A DNA stretch of 64,000 nt from Arthrobacter sp. U41 (GTDB taxonomy: Bacteria; Actinomycetota; Actinomycetes; Actinomycetales; Micrococcaceae), in contig NZ_CP015732.1 of the NCBI RefSeq assembly GCF_001750145.1, positions 434,001 to 498,000 on the forward strand, written 5' to 3'. Within the stretch, counting starts at the first letter, position 1, and each line of letters opens with the position of its first letter. Positions 24,778 through 32,624 of the stretch are shown here, one piece after another. The notes under the pieces are model-generated. The model was not told the origin of the DNA, searched no databases, and saw only the letters and a list, made by a program, of their open reading frames with translations. A program made the position numbers and the translations under genes.

Positions 24778-25254
24778 ATGGCCGCACCGGCACACGCCAC
24801 CGCGATCGCGTTCCTTCGCCGTGCGGGCCTTTTTACCGCGGTTCTGGCCCTTATCGCCGGGATTTTCGGTATGCACGTCATGACCGCCACCCATGCCATG
24901 CACTCCCCGGCCACGGCGGCAGAGACCGTCAGCGCCCCTCACGACTCATCCCCTGCCGGCCACGCGGGAGAACTTCCTGCCGGACCATCATCTGCCCCAG
25001 AGGTGCACGCGGCACAGGACGAAGCCGGTGCCCGGACCGTGCAGTACACGGATTCGGGCAACTGCACCAGCATGCAGTCCATGACCGCGGCCTGCACCCC
25101 ATCGGCGAAAACCGGCTCCCTGGCCGCCCCGCTGCCGGGCACCGGAATCACCGCCCGGAACCCCGACACAGGGACGCCCAGCACAATCAGCGCGCGGTGG
25201 TCCTATCTCCCCGGCAGCCCTTCACCGGGCGAGCTCTGCATCAGCCGAACGTAA
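24778..25254 (+). CDS. DUF6153-like membrane/secreted protein
   Basis: A 158-aa protein with one N-terminal helix (FLRRAGLFTAVLALIAGIFG, followed by MHVMTATHAMH), then an extracytoplasmic stretch with His, Met and two Cys residues (about GNCTSMQSMTAAC). It ends CISRT, matching the general DUF6153 pattern. The ATG at 24778 has AAGGGAGG 6 bases upstream; the earlier in-frame ATG lacks a site. It opens the plus-strand series of copper-linked envelope genes. Function unproven; metal binding outside the cell is an inference. Confidence 0.7.
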   Translation: MAAPAHATAIAFLRRAGLFTAVLALIAGIFGMHVMTATHAMHSPATAAETVSAPHDSSPAGHAGELPAGPSSAPEVHAAQDEAGARTVQYTDSGNCTSMQSMTAACTPSAKTGSLAAPLPGTGITARNPDTGTPSTISARWSYLPGSPSPGELCISRT

Positions 25255-25385
25255 AACGGGGCCCCGCGCTGTGACCTGACCGGCGCCCGTCCTTGCCTGA
25301 CTCTCCTCTGAGCCGGGCGCATCACTGATGCACACACACCTTGGCGCCCACGCGCCCACTAATGTCTTGAAGGAGTTAAACAGCC

Positions 25386-26021
25386 ATGATAAACACGAAG
25401 TTTCTGACCCTTTCCGCGACCGCCATCGCCGGGGCATTCGCCCTTGCCGGCTGCTCAACGGGCCCCTCGGCACCGTCCGCCACCTCCAGCAGCCCGGCTT
25501 CCCCCGCCAGCTCCATGCCGGGAATGGGGCCCGGGATGATGTCCAGCAGCGCACCGGCTGCCGCTACCGAACACAACGATGCCGACACCATGTTCGCCCA
25601 GGGAATGATTCCGCACCACGAACAGGCCGTGGAAATGAGCGAGATGATGCTCCAGAAGAAGGACATCCCCGCCTCAGTCACCGATCTGGCCACACGGATC
25701 AAAGCAGCCCAGGCACCCGAGATCGAAACGATGACCGGCTGGCTCAAGACCTGGAACGAATCCGCGACCATGGGGGCCGGCACCACCATGGACAGCATGA
25801 TGGGCGAGGGCGACATGAAGCAGCTCGAGGCCGCCCAGGGCACCGCAGCGGCCGGGCTGTTCCTGACGCAGATGGTTGCCCACCACCAAGGCGCCATTAT
25901 GGTGGCCCAGACCGAAATTTCCCAAGGCAAGAACGCCGCCGCGATCAAACTCAGCCAAGATATCGTGACCGCCCAGGAAGCCGAAATCAAGGAAATGCAG
26001 GACCTGCTGGCCACCTTCTGA
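25386..26021 (+). CDS. DUF305 lipoprotein
   Basis: A 211-aa exported lipoprotein with lipobox LAGC at about residues 20-23, then a Ser/Pro/Met linker (SSMPGMGPGMMSSS) and a DUF305 (ferritin-like fold) domain. The domain has the two family signatures, FAQGMIPHHEQAVEMSEMML and later FLTQMVAHHQGAIMVAQTE. Paired histidines with many methionines are typical of DUF305 proteins in copper-resistance loci and suggest copper binding. AAGGAG precedes the ATG by 11 bases. It probably precedes the BNR-repeat protein in one transcription unit. Confidence 0.93.
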   Translation: MINTKFLTLSATAIAGAFALAGCSTGPSAPSATSSSPASPASSMPGMGPGMMSSSAPAAATEHNDADTMFAQGMIPHHEQAVEMSEMMLQKKDIPASVTDLATRIKAAQAPEIETMTGWLKTWNESATMGAGTTMDSMMGEGDMKQLEAAQGTAAAGLFLTQMVAHHQGAIMVAQTEISQGKNAAAIKLSQDIVTAQEAEIKEMQDLLATF

Positions 26022-26104
26022 CCGGTGCCCTGAGGCGCCGGACCCTCACGGGCCGGCGCCCAACCCTGCCCTGCCATGCCCCACCTGAATCCCTGGAGCC
26101 CCCT

Positions 26105-26983
26105 ATGCCCAATCCCTCCCGCCCCCGGGTCCGCGCCACAGCCATTCTGGCAGCCGGCGCCGGCCTCATCCTTGTCCTGTCAGCCTGCAGCCCGTCCTCC
26201 GTCCCGGCGGGCTCCGCGCCCTCAGGCAGCACCGCAAACACCCTGCCGGACGCTCATGTTCACGGGCTGAGCGTCAGCGAAAGTGGCCAGGTGCTCCTGG
26301 CCACCCACGATGGCTTGTTCGACGTCACGAAACAGCCCGTCACCAAAATCGGGGCCACCAACGACCTGATGGGTTTCAGCGGCGGCACCGACCACGGCGT
26401 CCTCTACGCTTCCGGACACCCCGGAGAGGGCTCCGACCTGGCCAACCCGCTCGGGCTGATCAGATCCACCGACGCCGGTAAAACCTGGGAAAAGCTCTCC
26501 CGTCAGGGGGAATCCGACTTCCACGCGCTCACTGCGACCAAATCCGGAATAGTCGGATTCGACGGCGCACTGCGCACCAGCCCGGACGGGAAAACCTGGA
26601 ACACGGCGGCCGCGGATTTCGTCCCGGCCGCCCTCGCCGGAAACCCCACCAGCGACGCGGTCCTGGCCACCACCCCCCAAGGGATCCGCCGCTCCACGGA
26701 CGGCGGTAAGACCTGGAACACGGTGGACTCCGGACCCGTGGTCCAGTTCGCCGCTTTCGCCAGTCCCGCCGAGGCGGTCGGAGTCGAACCCGACGGGACC
26801 GTCCACGTCTCGGCGGACGCCGGCGCGACCTGGACCCGAAAGGGCAAAATCCAGGACACGGTCCAGGCTGTGGCGGCAGTGAGGGGCCCGGAGGCAAACC
26901 CAACCATCTGGGCCGCCACGGCCAGCGGGCTCGTCGTCTCCACCGACGCCGGCGTCACGTTCGGGCCCGCCGACGCCTCCTGA
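26105..26983 (+). CDS. BNR-repeat (F510_1955-type) exported lipoprotein
   Basis: A 292-aa lipoprotein with lipobox LSAC at about residue 25. It then has a beta-propeller with sialidase-like Asp-box repeats: STDAGKTWEKL, SPDGKTWNTA, STDGGKTWNTV, SADAGATWTRK and a last STDAGVTF. It opens with HVHGLSVSESGQVLLATHDG, typical of the group labelled F510_1955 glycosylhydrolase. Catalytic sialidase residues are not evident, so enzymatic activity is doubtful. GGAG is 6 bases before the ATG at 26105; the frame is open upstream but without similarity. It follows the DUF305 gene by 83 bp. Confidence 0.85.
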   Translation: MPNPSRPRVRATAILAAGAGLILVLSACSPSSVPAGSAPSGSTANTLPDAHVHGLSVSESGQVLLATHDGLFDVTKQPVTKIGATNDLMGFSGGTDHGVLYASGHPGEGSDLANPLGLIRSTDAGKTWEKLSRQGESDFHALTATKSGIVGFDGALRTSPDGKTWNTAAADFVPAALAGNPTSDAVLATTPQGIRRSTDGGKTWNTVDSGPVVQFAAFASPAEAVGVEPDGTVHVSADAGATWTRKGKIQDTVQAVAAVRGPEANPTIWAATASGLVVSTDAGVTFGPADAS

Positions 26984-27153
26984 CCGCGCGAGCACTGCAG
27001 GATCTGCGGAGGCCTGCGTACCCGTCGGCCTTCCGCCGGCGGGTGTGCGGACGCGTTGAAAACCGGCCCGGGTGGACCGGGACCTCGGACTCTAGCTGTC
27101 CGCTGAGGCCGTGCGAAGACTCGGACTAACTCTTTGAAGGAAAGGCACCGATC

Positions 27154-27429
27154 ATGATGTGGGGTTACGGACAAGGCATGGGATGGATGTGGCTCTGGGC
27201 TCTTCTGCCACTTATCGGGATCGCACTGCTGGTGTTGCTGGCGGTCCGGGTCTTTGGCGGCGGCGTCCGGAATGGATACGGGCCCCCGGGCCCCGGGGCG
27301 CCAGGCTGGCCGCCGCCTCTCGGCAGGAGCAGGGCCCGCCAGATCCTCGACGAACGATTTGCGAGGGGAGAACTCACCGCAGACCAGTACCGCGAGCACC
27401 TCAAAGTGCTCGGTGAGGGCCCGCAGTGA
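27154..27429 (+). CDS. SHOCT-domain membrane protein
   Basis: A 91-aa protein with one helix (LWALLPLIGIALLVLLAV), a Gly/Pro linker, and a C-terminal SHOCT motif (ARQILDERFARGELTADQYR). Methionines cluster at the N-terminus (MMWGYGQGMGWMW). SHOCT segments are thought to mediate oligomerisation. GAAGGAAAGG precedes the ATG. Its TGA overlaps the GTG start of the multicopper oxidase (GTGA), so the two are translated in tandem. Confidence 0.9.
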   Translation: MMWGYGQGMGWMWLWALLPLIGIALLVLLAVRVFGGGVRNGYGPPGPGAPGWPPPLGRSRARQILDERFARGELTADQYREHLKVLGEGPQ

Positions 27430-28886
27430 AGCCCATCAGCCGCCGCCAGGCGGTGCTGCTGGGCGGGCTCGGCATTGCGGGCACAGCGGCCGGCGGTGCC
27501 GGGCTGATCTGGACCCTGTCGTCGCGGGCGGCTCCCGTTACGGGAAGCGAACTGACCCAGCCTGCGGAGGAACGGAGCACCAACGGCCAGCTGCAGGTAC
27601 GGCTCGAAGCCGCCCCCGGACAGATACTGCTGGCAGGCCGGCAGGCCGCAGCCCTTGGCTACAACGGCGGCATCCCCGGCCCGACTCTGCGCGTACGGGC
27701 CGGCGACGTCCTGAAGATCGGGCTCGTCAACAAGCTGACCCAGGCCACCAACCTTCACGTGCACGGTCTCCATGTTTCCCCCGAGGGCAACGGGGACAAT
27801 GTCTTCGTCTCGGTCGACCCCGGCGGCACCTTCGATTACGAATACAAACTTCCCGAGGATCATCCCCCGGGCGTGTACTGGTACCACCCCCACCACCACG
27901 GCATGGTCGCCGACCAGATCTTCGCCGGCCTCTTCGGAGCAATCATCGTCGAGGACCCTGAACCCATCGAGGCAAGTGCGGAACGGGTACTGGTCATTTC
28001 GGACACCACCCTGGACGGCATTGGAAACATCCGGGAAGTCCCGGCGATGGAACGAATGATGGGCCGGGAAGGTGAACTGATCCTGGTCAACGGCCAAAGC
28101 AACCCGCAATTCACGGCCCGCCCAGGACAACGCGAAAGATGGCGCATCATCAACGCCTGCGTGGCCCGCTACCTCCGGCTGCGACTCGACGGACAGCAGC
28201 TGCAGCTCCTCGGCATGGACTCCGGCCGCTTCCCGACACCGGAGAGTGTGGATGAACTTCTGCTGACGCCCGGAAACCGCGCAGACCTCCTCGTGACCAC
28301 CACGGCCGGGGACTCCGTGCTGCGCGCGCTCTACCAGAATCGGGGAAGCATGCCGGGAATGATGGGACCGGGATCCGGCGCACGTGATCCTGCAGACCAG
28401 CCGGACGGCGCAGCACTGGCCACCCTCCGCGTAGCCGGCGAACCGGTCGCAGCCCTGACCCCCCTGCCCGCCCAGCAGGGGCTCGGAGACCTTCGGTCAG
28501 CCGCCGTCGCGGCCCGCCGGCAGATCGTCCTGGCCGCCGGCATGGGCGGGGGCGGGGGCATGATGCGTTTCACCATCAACGGCAGGGAATTCAACAAGGC
28601 CAGAACAGACACAACGGTAGCGGCCGGGGATGTGGAGGAATGGACGTTGATCAACACCGGTCCCATGGATCACCCGTTCCACCTGCATGTCTGGCCGATG
28701 CAAATCATCGAGGAAAACGGCCAAGGGACGAACCCCGTCATTTGGCAGGACGTAGTGAACGTGCCCGCGAACGGTCGTGTGAAGGTCAGGGTGGGGTTCA
28801 ACGACTTCCGCGGACGTTCGGTTTACCACTGCCACATCCTGGATCACGAGGACCTCGGCATGATGGGTGCCATCGAAGTCCGGTGA
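27426..28886 (+). CDS. Multicopper oxidase (CueO-like), exported
   Basis: A 486-aa three-domain laccase-type oxidase that probably oxidises Cu(I) or phenolics outside the membrane. It has a twin-arginine-like leader (SRRQAVLLGGLGIAG) and all four copper-ligand motifs: HVHG (His111, His113), HPHHHG (154-159), HPFHLHVWP (416-424), and HCHILDHEDLGMM (468-480) with Met479 as the likely type-1 axial ligand. A Met/Gly-rich segment (MPGMMGPGSG, about 310) resembles the CueO regulatory methionine region. It starts at a GTG overlapping the SHOCT stop. Confidence 0.95.
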   Translation: MKPISRRQAVLLGGLGIAGTAAGGAGLIWTLSSRAAPVTGSELTQPAEERSTNGQLQVRLEAAPGQILLAGRQAAALGYNGGIPGPTLRVRAGDVLKIGLVNKLTQATNLHVHGLHVSPEGNGDNVFVSVDPGGTFDYEYKLPEDHPPGVYWYHPHHHGMVADQIFAGLFGAIIVEDPEPIEASAERVLVISDTTLDGIGNIREVPAMERMMGREGELILVNGQSNPQFTARPGQRERWRIINACVARYLRLRLDGQQLQLLGMDSGRFPTPESVDELLLTPGNRADLLVTTTAGDSVLRALYQNRGSMPGMMGPGSGARDPADQPDGAALATLRVAGEPVAALTPLPAQQGLGDLRSAAVAARRQIVLAAGMGGGGGMMRFTINGREFNKARTDTTVAAGDVEEWTLINTGPMDHPFHLHVWPMQIIEENGQGTNPVIWQDVVNVPANGRVKVRVGFNDFRGRSVYHCHILDHEDLGMMGAIEVR

Positions 28887-29048
28887 GACGCCACATCGAC
28901 GCACCCTGGAAGCCGTCCGCGCACCCTTGTCGCGCGAAAATCTGAACCTCGACCACAAGGTGCCGCTTTGATCCAGCGATGGATAACTGTGACCGGCGAA
29001 CTGGCCACGGGCCCGTCCTTTCTCTTTGGACTCCGGTTCCAGCGGCAG

Positions 29049-29267
29049 TCAGTCGCAGTCGTCGTGCATTTGCCATCCGGAGAACCCGCGATGGTGGACA
29101 CCCGGGTTGTGCTCGCCGCTGAAGTGGTCGTTGCATGCGGCCACGTGTTGCCCGAACTCGCGACCTGGGCCCGGGCCGGGCTGCGCAGCAGCCGGTAAGG
29201 CCGAACCGATCACGCCGAACGACGCAACCAGCAGGCCCGCCGCGAGCTTTCGTGCTGGGTTCTTCAT
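29049..29267 (-). CDS. Small secreted protein
   Basis: A 72-aa ORF from an ATG at 29267 with GGGAG 6 bases upstream. It has a clear Sec signal (KLAAGLLVASFGVIGSALPAAA), then a mature part of about 45 residues with two cysteines and several His residues (CNDHFSGEHNPGVHHRGFSG, ending DDCD). The Cys pair could form a disulfide. No family recognised. It lies alone between the oxidase and the truncated resolvase, pointing toward the oxidase. Confidence 0.65.
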   Translation of the reverse strand: MKNPARKLAAGLLVASFGVIGSALPAAAQPGPGPGREFGQHVAACNDHFSGEHNPGVHHRGFSGWQMHDDCD

Positions 29268-29394
29268 GGAGGCTCCCTCGATCTCACTCACGATGGCCCT
29301 CCCGCTTGCCGTGAGGGCGGGCACAACCTCCATCGGCGGCGCCCTGTCCGTATTCCATCTGGAAACGACCCGGGGCGCAAGAGGCTTTGTCCCA

Positions 29395-29871
29395 ATGAGC
29401 GTCACCAAAGCCGGCCGCCCCGGTCTAGCCAAGGCCCTGGAAGCACTCCGTGAGGGAGACACTCTCATTGTGTGGAAGCTGGACCGTCTTGGCCGCAGCG
29501 TGAAGGACCTCCTGGATTTCGCCGGAGGCCTGAACGAGCGCGGAATTGGTTTTGTCAGCCTCACCGACTCGATCGACACCACCACCGCTTCCGCCTCCGG
29601 ACGCTTCTTCTTCAACGTGATGGCCTCCCTGGCGCAGATGGAACGCGAGCTCATGGTCGAACGCACCCAGGCAGGCCTCCAGGCAGCGCGTGAACAAGGC
29701 AGGATAGGGGGCCGCAAACGCGTCATGACGGAGGCCAAGATCCGCTCAGCTCGGAAGCTCCTCAGCCAGGGAACGCCGCCCAAGGAAGTTGCCGCCAGCC
29801 TCGGGGTCTCGGTGCCCACACTGTACCGGTGGGTCCCGGCCACGAGCCCTGAAGCAGTTGCAGTCCCGTAG
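29395..29871 (+). pseudogene. Serine resolvase lacking its N-terminus
   Basis: From an in-frame ATG at 29395 the product begins SVTKAGRPGLAKALEALREG, which aligns to about residue 45 of intact resolvases. It continues through WKLDRLGRSVKDLLDF, MASLAQMERELMVERTQAG and a C-terminal helix-turn-helix (ASLGVSVPTLYRW). The segment with the catalytic serine (normally near residue 10) is absent, and the upstream frame is unrelated sequence. Strand cleavage is therefore not possible. ISL3 inserted 33 bp past its stop. Confidence 0.85.
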
Positions 29872-29880
29872 CTCGGCCTT

Positions 29881-29894
29881 TGGTGCAGACGACT
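29881..29894 (+). repeat. 14-bp direct repeat flanking the IS and hairpin, copy 1
   Basis: TGGTGCAGACGACT occurs here and again at 31364-31377. With the IS removed the copies would lie only about 100 bp apart, with the hairpin at 31297-31340 between them. Confidence 0.5.
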
Positions 29895-29904
29895 GTTAAA
29901 AAAA

Positions 29905-31279
29905 GGCTCTCCTGACGTAAGTGTGGGTCAGGGTTTGCGTGTTATGAGGCATGGGTAGCCCGGTAGATTTGGGAGTTCTCACACTGTCCAAATTTCGGAG
30001 CTACCCATGCGTGCTACTACTCTACTCAACGGCGTCTTGAATCTGGCCGGGGTCCGGGTTGTTGACGTTGATCCTGGCGCCGGGGGTCCGCTGCTGGTGC
30101 GGGTGGCGTTGAAGGCCCGCAAGCGCCTGGACTGCCCGCACTGCAGCTACTCAACGATGGCCGGGTATGACACCCGGTGGGCGGAATCGTCGTGGCGGCA
30201 TCTGGATTTCGCCGGCAGGGTCCTGGTGCTCACAATGCTCCGCCGGCGGCTGGTCTGCCCCAGCCACGGCGTCGTGGTGCAGGGCGTGCCGTTCGCCCGG
30301 CCCGGCTCCCGGTTCAGCACGGAATTTGAGGACATGATCGCCTGGCTGGTCACCCGTGCGGACAAGACCACGGTGTCCACCTTCGCCCGGATAGCGTGGC
30401 GGACCGTCGGGGCGATCTGTGAACGCGTCGTGGCCGAACAACTCGATGAGAGCCGCTTCGAAGGCCTGGTCAATATCGGCGTGGATGAGATTTCCTGGCG
30501 CAAACACCACCGCTACCTGACCCTCGTCTCGGACCACGCCACCTCGAAGATCGTCTGGGGCGCACCGGGAAAGAACGCGGCGACACTGGATGGATTCTTC
30601 AAGGAGATCGGACCGGTGAACACGGCGGCGATAGAGGCCGTCAGCATGGACATGGGCCCGGCTTTTGCCAAGTCCGTGAAGACCAACGCACCCGGCGCGG
30701 TCATCTGCTACGACCCGTTCCACGTCATCCAGGTCGCCACCAACGCGCTGGAAGCCTTCCGCCGTTCCATCTGGCAACGGACCCGTGAGCTGCCCGATCA
30801 GGACATCGCGAAGAAGTTCAAAGGAACCCGCTGGGTGCTGCTGAAAAACCCGCAGAACCTCACCGAAAAACAACAAGCCACCCTGGCCGGGCTCGAACGC
30901 ACCGGAGGGCTGCTCTGGGACGCCTACCAGCTCAAGGAATCCCTCCGGGAGGTCTTCGCCGGCGACCTCAACCCCGATGACGTGATGGAGATGATCACCA
31001 CCTGGTGCGACCTCGCCGCCAAATCCAACATCCGCGAGTTCGCCAGGGCCGCCGCCACGATCCGATCCCACACCCAAGGGATCCACGCAGCAGTCACCAG
31101 GAAACTCTCCAACGGCCGCCACGAAGGACTGAACAACAAGATCCGCACCATGACCCGCAGATCCTACGGATTCCACACCCCCGAAGCCGCCCTCGCCCTG
31201 ATCATGCTCGCCTGCGGACCCGTCGAAATCAAACTCCCATACCAGACATAACCGAACCCACATTCACGTCAGGAGAGCC
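29905..31279. mobile_element. ISL3-family insertion sequence, complete, with 8-bp target duplication
   Basis: 1375 bp bounded by 24-bp inverted repeats starting GGCTCTCCTGACGT (left 29905-29928, right 31256-31279, 22 of 24 identical). The flanking 8 bp are identical, TAAAAAAA at 29897-29904 and 31280-31287, as expected for ISL3 elements, which make AT-rich 8-bp duplications. One intact transposase gene fills it. The intact duplication and open reading frame indicate a recent insertion between the resolvase fragment and a hairpin. Confidence 0.95.
30007..31251 (+). CDS. ISL3-family transposase
   Basis: A 414-aa DDE transposase. It has an N-terminal zinc-finger-like segment (LDCPHCSYSTMAGYDTRW), a helix-turn-helix region, and a catalytic domain with VNIGVDEISWRKHHRYLTLV (first Asp of the DDE triad in GVDE), EAVSMDMGPAFAKSVK (second Asp) and the terminal RHEGLNNKIRTMTRRSYGF containing the Glu. 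The reading frame is complete, so transposition competence is plausible. The start is 102 bp inside the left inverted repeat. Confidence 0.95.
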   Translation: MRATTLLNGVLNLAGVRVVDVDPGAGGPLLVRVALKARKRLDCPHCSYSTMAGYDTRWAESSWRHLDFAGRVLVLTMLRRRLVCPSHGVVVQGVPFARPGSRFSTEFEDMIAWLVTRADKTTVSTFARIAWRTVGAICERVVAEQLDESRFEGLVNIGVDEISWRKHHRYLTLVSDHATSKIVWGAPGKNAATLDGFFKEIGPVNTAAIEAVSMDMGPAFAKSVKTNAPGAVICYDPFHVIQVATNALEAFRRSIWQRTRELPDQDIAKKFKGTRWVLLKNPQNLTEKQQATLAGLERTGGLLWDAYQLKESLREVFAGDLNPDDVMEMITTWCDLAAKSNIREFARAAATIRSHTQGIHAAVTRKLSNGRHEGLNNKIRTMTRRSYGFHTPEAALALIMLACGPVEIKLPYQT

Positions 31280-31296
31280 TAAAAAAATGCATGACG

Positions 31297-31340
31297 GTGC
31301 AGAGGACTGCTGACATCCCGCTGTCAACAGTCCTCTGCAC
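31297..31340. repeat. 44-bp inverted repeat (hairpin)
   Basis: GTGCAGAGGACTG (31297-31309) pairs perfectly with CAGTCCTCTGCAC (31328-31340), and TGACA with TGTCA inside; one C/A mismatch separates the arms and the loop is 6 bases. No T-run follows. Before the IS inserted, it lay just downstream of the resolvase fragment. It could be a terminator or a recombination site remnant. Confidence 0.6.
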
Positions 31341-31363
31341 TCACCCCGTCCTGTCCCATGAAC

Positions 31364-31377
31364 TGGTGCAGACGACT
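31364..31377 (+). repeat. 14-bp direct repeat flanking the IS and hairpin, copy 2
   Basis: Second copy of TGGTGCAGACGACT (first at 29881-29894), 24 bp beyond the hairpin. Confidence 0.5.
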
Positions 31378-31557
31378 CCTGAAAATGACAACGTCCGTGT
31401 CTTGAAAAGCTGAACGTTTTGGAGGCGTCTCCGAAACGTGGCCGCTAGATGACTAGTAAGCGTACTGAGCTTTTATTAGGCTTGGAGAGAAGACTCTTGA
31501 CCGGCGGTAACGGAGGGCTGACCGATCTCAACAGCAGCATTTGGCGGAACACACACC

Positions 31558-31971
31558 ATGACGCGGATGGTGTGTTTGGCGCTGAGCCTGTCCCTGCTGT
31601 TCGTCTTCTCGTTCACCGCTTGCGCTGCGCTGTGTATGCGGATGCAGCATTCGGGTGCCGCGGGAACGGCACCTGTTCAGACGGAGGCGACCACGGCTCA
31701 CCACGTCACCAGCCCGAGGACTGCAGCGGTCGCGGCGCAGTCCGACATTCCCCATTCCGATCGTGCCTGCTGTATCGAACGGCACAGTACGTCAAAGGCG
31801 ATTGCCCCTGCCCACCGGCTCCTGGCGGGGGATGCGACGGCGGCTTCCTTCCGTGTTGAGGTGACGCCCTTTCGGGGCGGCTATGTGCCGGCCGGATGGT
31901 TTGATCCGGCACTGGAAAAGCCTGATCACCTCACACCGTCCCTGACGCCCCTGTCCATCAGCAGGACGTAA
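31558..31971 (+). CDS. Membrane-anchored/secreted hypothetical protein ending ISRT
   Basis: A 137-aa ORF with an N-terminal hydrophobic segment (MVCLALSLSLLFVFSFTA, then CAALCMRMQHSG), an extracytoplasmic His-containing stretch, a CC pair (SDRACCIERHS), and a C-terminus ending LSISRT. Layout and last residues resemble the DUF6153-like protein at 24778, hinting at relatedness, but the core is not clearly alignable by eye. The ribosome site is weak (GGCGGAA); an ATG 9 bases later is an alternative start. It precedes the copper-storage protein gene. Confidence 0.6.
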   Translation: MTRMVCLALSLSLLFVFSFTACAALCMRMQHSGAAGTAPVQTEATTAHHVTSPRTAAVAAQSDIPHSDRACCIERHSTSKAIAPAHRLLAGDATAASFRVEVTPFRGGYVPAGWFDPALEKPDHLTPSLTPLSISRT

Positions 31972-32133
31972 ACAAAAACAGTCGGCCGCGCCCTAATGGC
32001 ATCCGCATAATGGTGCCTTTGACCGATACATACCGGTTTCGGGCCGCTCAATTCGCGGTCCTCCACACAAGAACCAAGCAGATAGCCAGCAGCGATTTTG
32101 GGCTGCTGCATCCTGAACAAGGAGAAGAATCAC

Positions 32134-32544
32134 ATGACGCATCACGTCACGTCCATGCTCGACACCTACCCGAAGGACCTCGGGGGCGTGGACAGGGAAA
32201 AGCTCGCCGAGTGCATCGAAGCCTGTTTCGAATGCGCGCAAACCTGCACGGCATGCGCCGACGCCTGCCTGAGTGAAGAAATGGTCGCCTACCTGACCAA
32301 GTGCATCCGCACCAACATGGACTGCGCCGACATCTGTGCGACCACAGGCAATGTCTTGTCCCGGCACACCGGGTATGACGCGAACATCACTCGGGCAATC
32401 CTCGAGGCATGCCGCACCGCGTGCACGGCCTGCACAGAGGAATGCGAACAGCACGCAGGGATGCATGAGCATTGCCGGGTCTGCGCTGAAGCATGCCGCC
32501 GTTGCGAAACTGCATGCCGGGAACCTATTTCCTCACTGGGCTAG
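32134..32544 (+). CDS. Csp-type four-helix-bundle copper-storage protein
   Basis: A 136-aa cysteine-rich protein with 18 Cys in the family pattern: CIEACFECAQTCTACADAC, CIRTNMDCADIC, CRTACTACTEEC and CRVCAEACRRCETAC. Csp proteins line the core of a four-helix bundle with Cys and store many Cu(I) ions. There is no signal peptide, so it is the cytosolic (Csp3-like) kind. The ATG at 32134 has AAGGAG upstream; a GTG/ATG 36 bases earlier lacks one. It sits between two envelope protein genes in the copper island. Confidence 0.93.
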   Translation: MTHHVTSMLDTYPKDLGGVDREKLAECIEACFECAQTCTACADACLSEEMVAYLTKCIRTNMDCADICATTGNVLSRHTGYDANITRAILEACRTACTACTEECEQHAGMHEHCRVCAEACRRCETACREPISSLG

Positions 32545-32624
32545 CTGCCCCAGGCTCCCGTTCGGCATCCCTTCCCGCCCAATGGAGGCGGGATGGGAGA
32601 TTCATGGCTTGAAAGGAGACTCAC

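Noticed and set aside
31449..31859. 136-codon frame starting before the ISRT protein
   Set aside because: It overlaps the 31558 gene in another frame, lacks a signal peptide and has no ribosome site.
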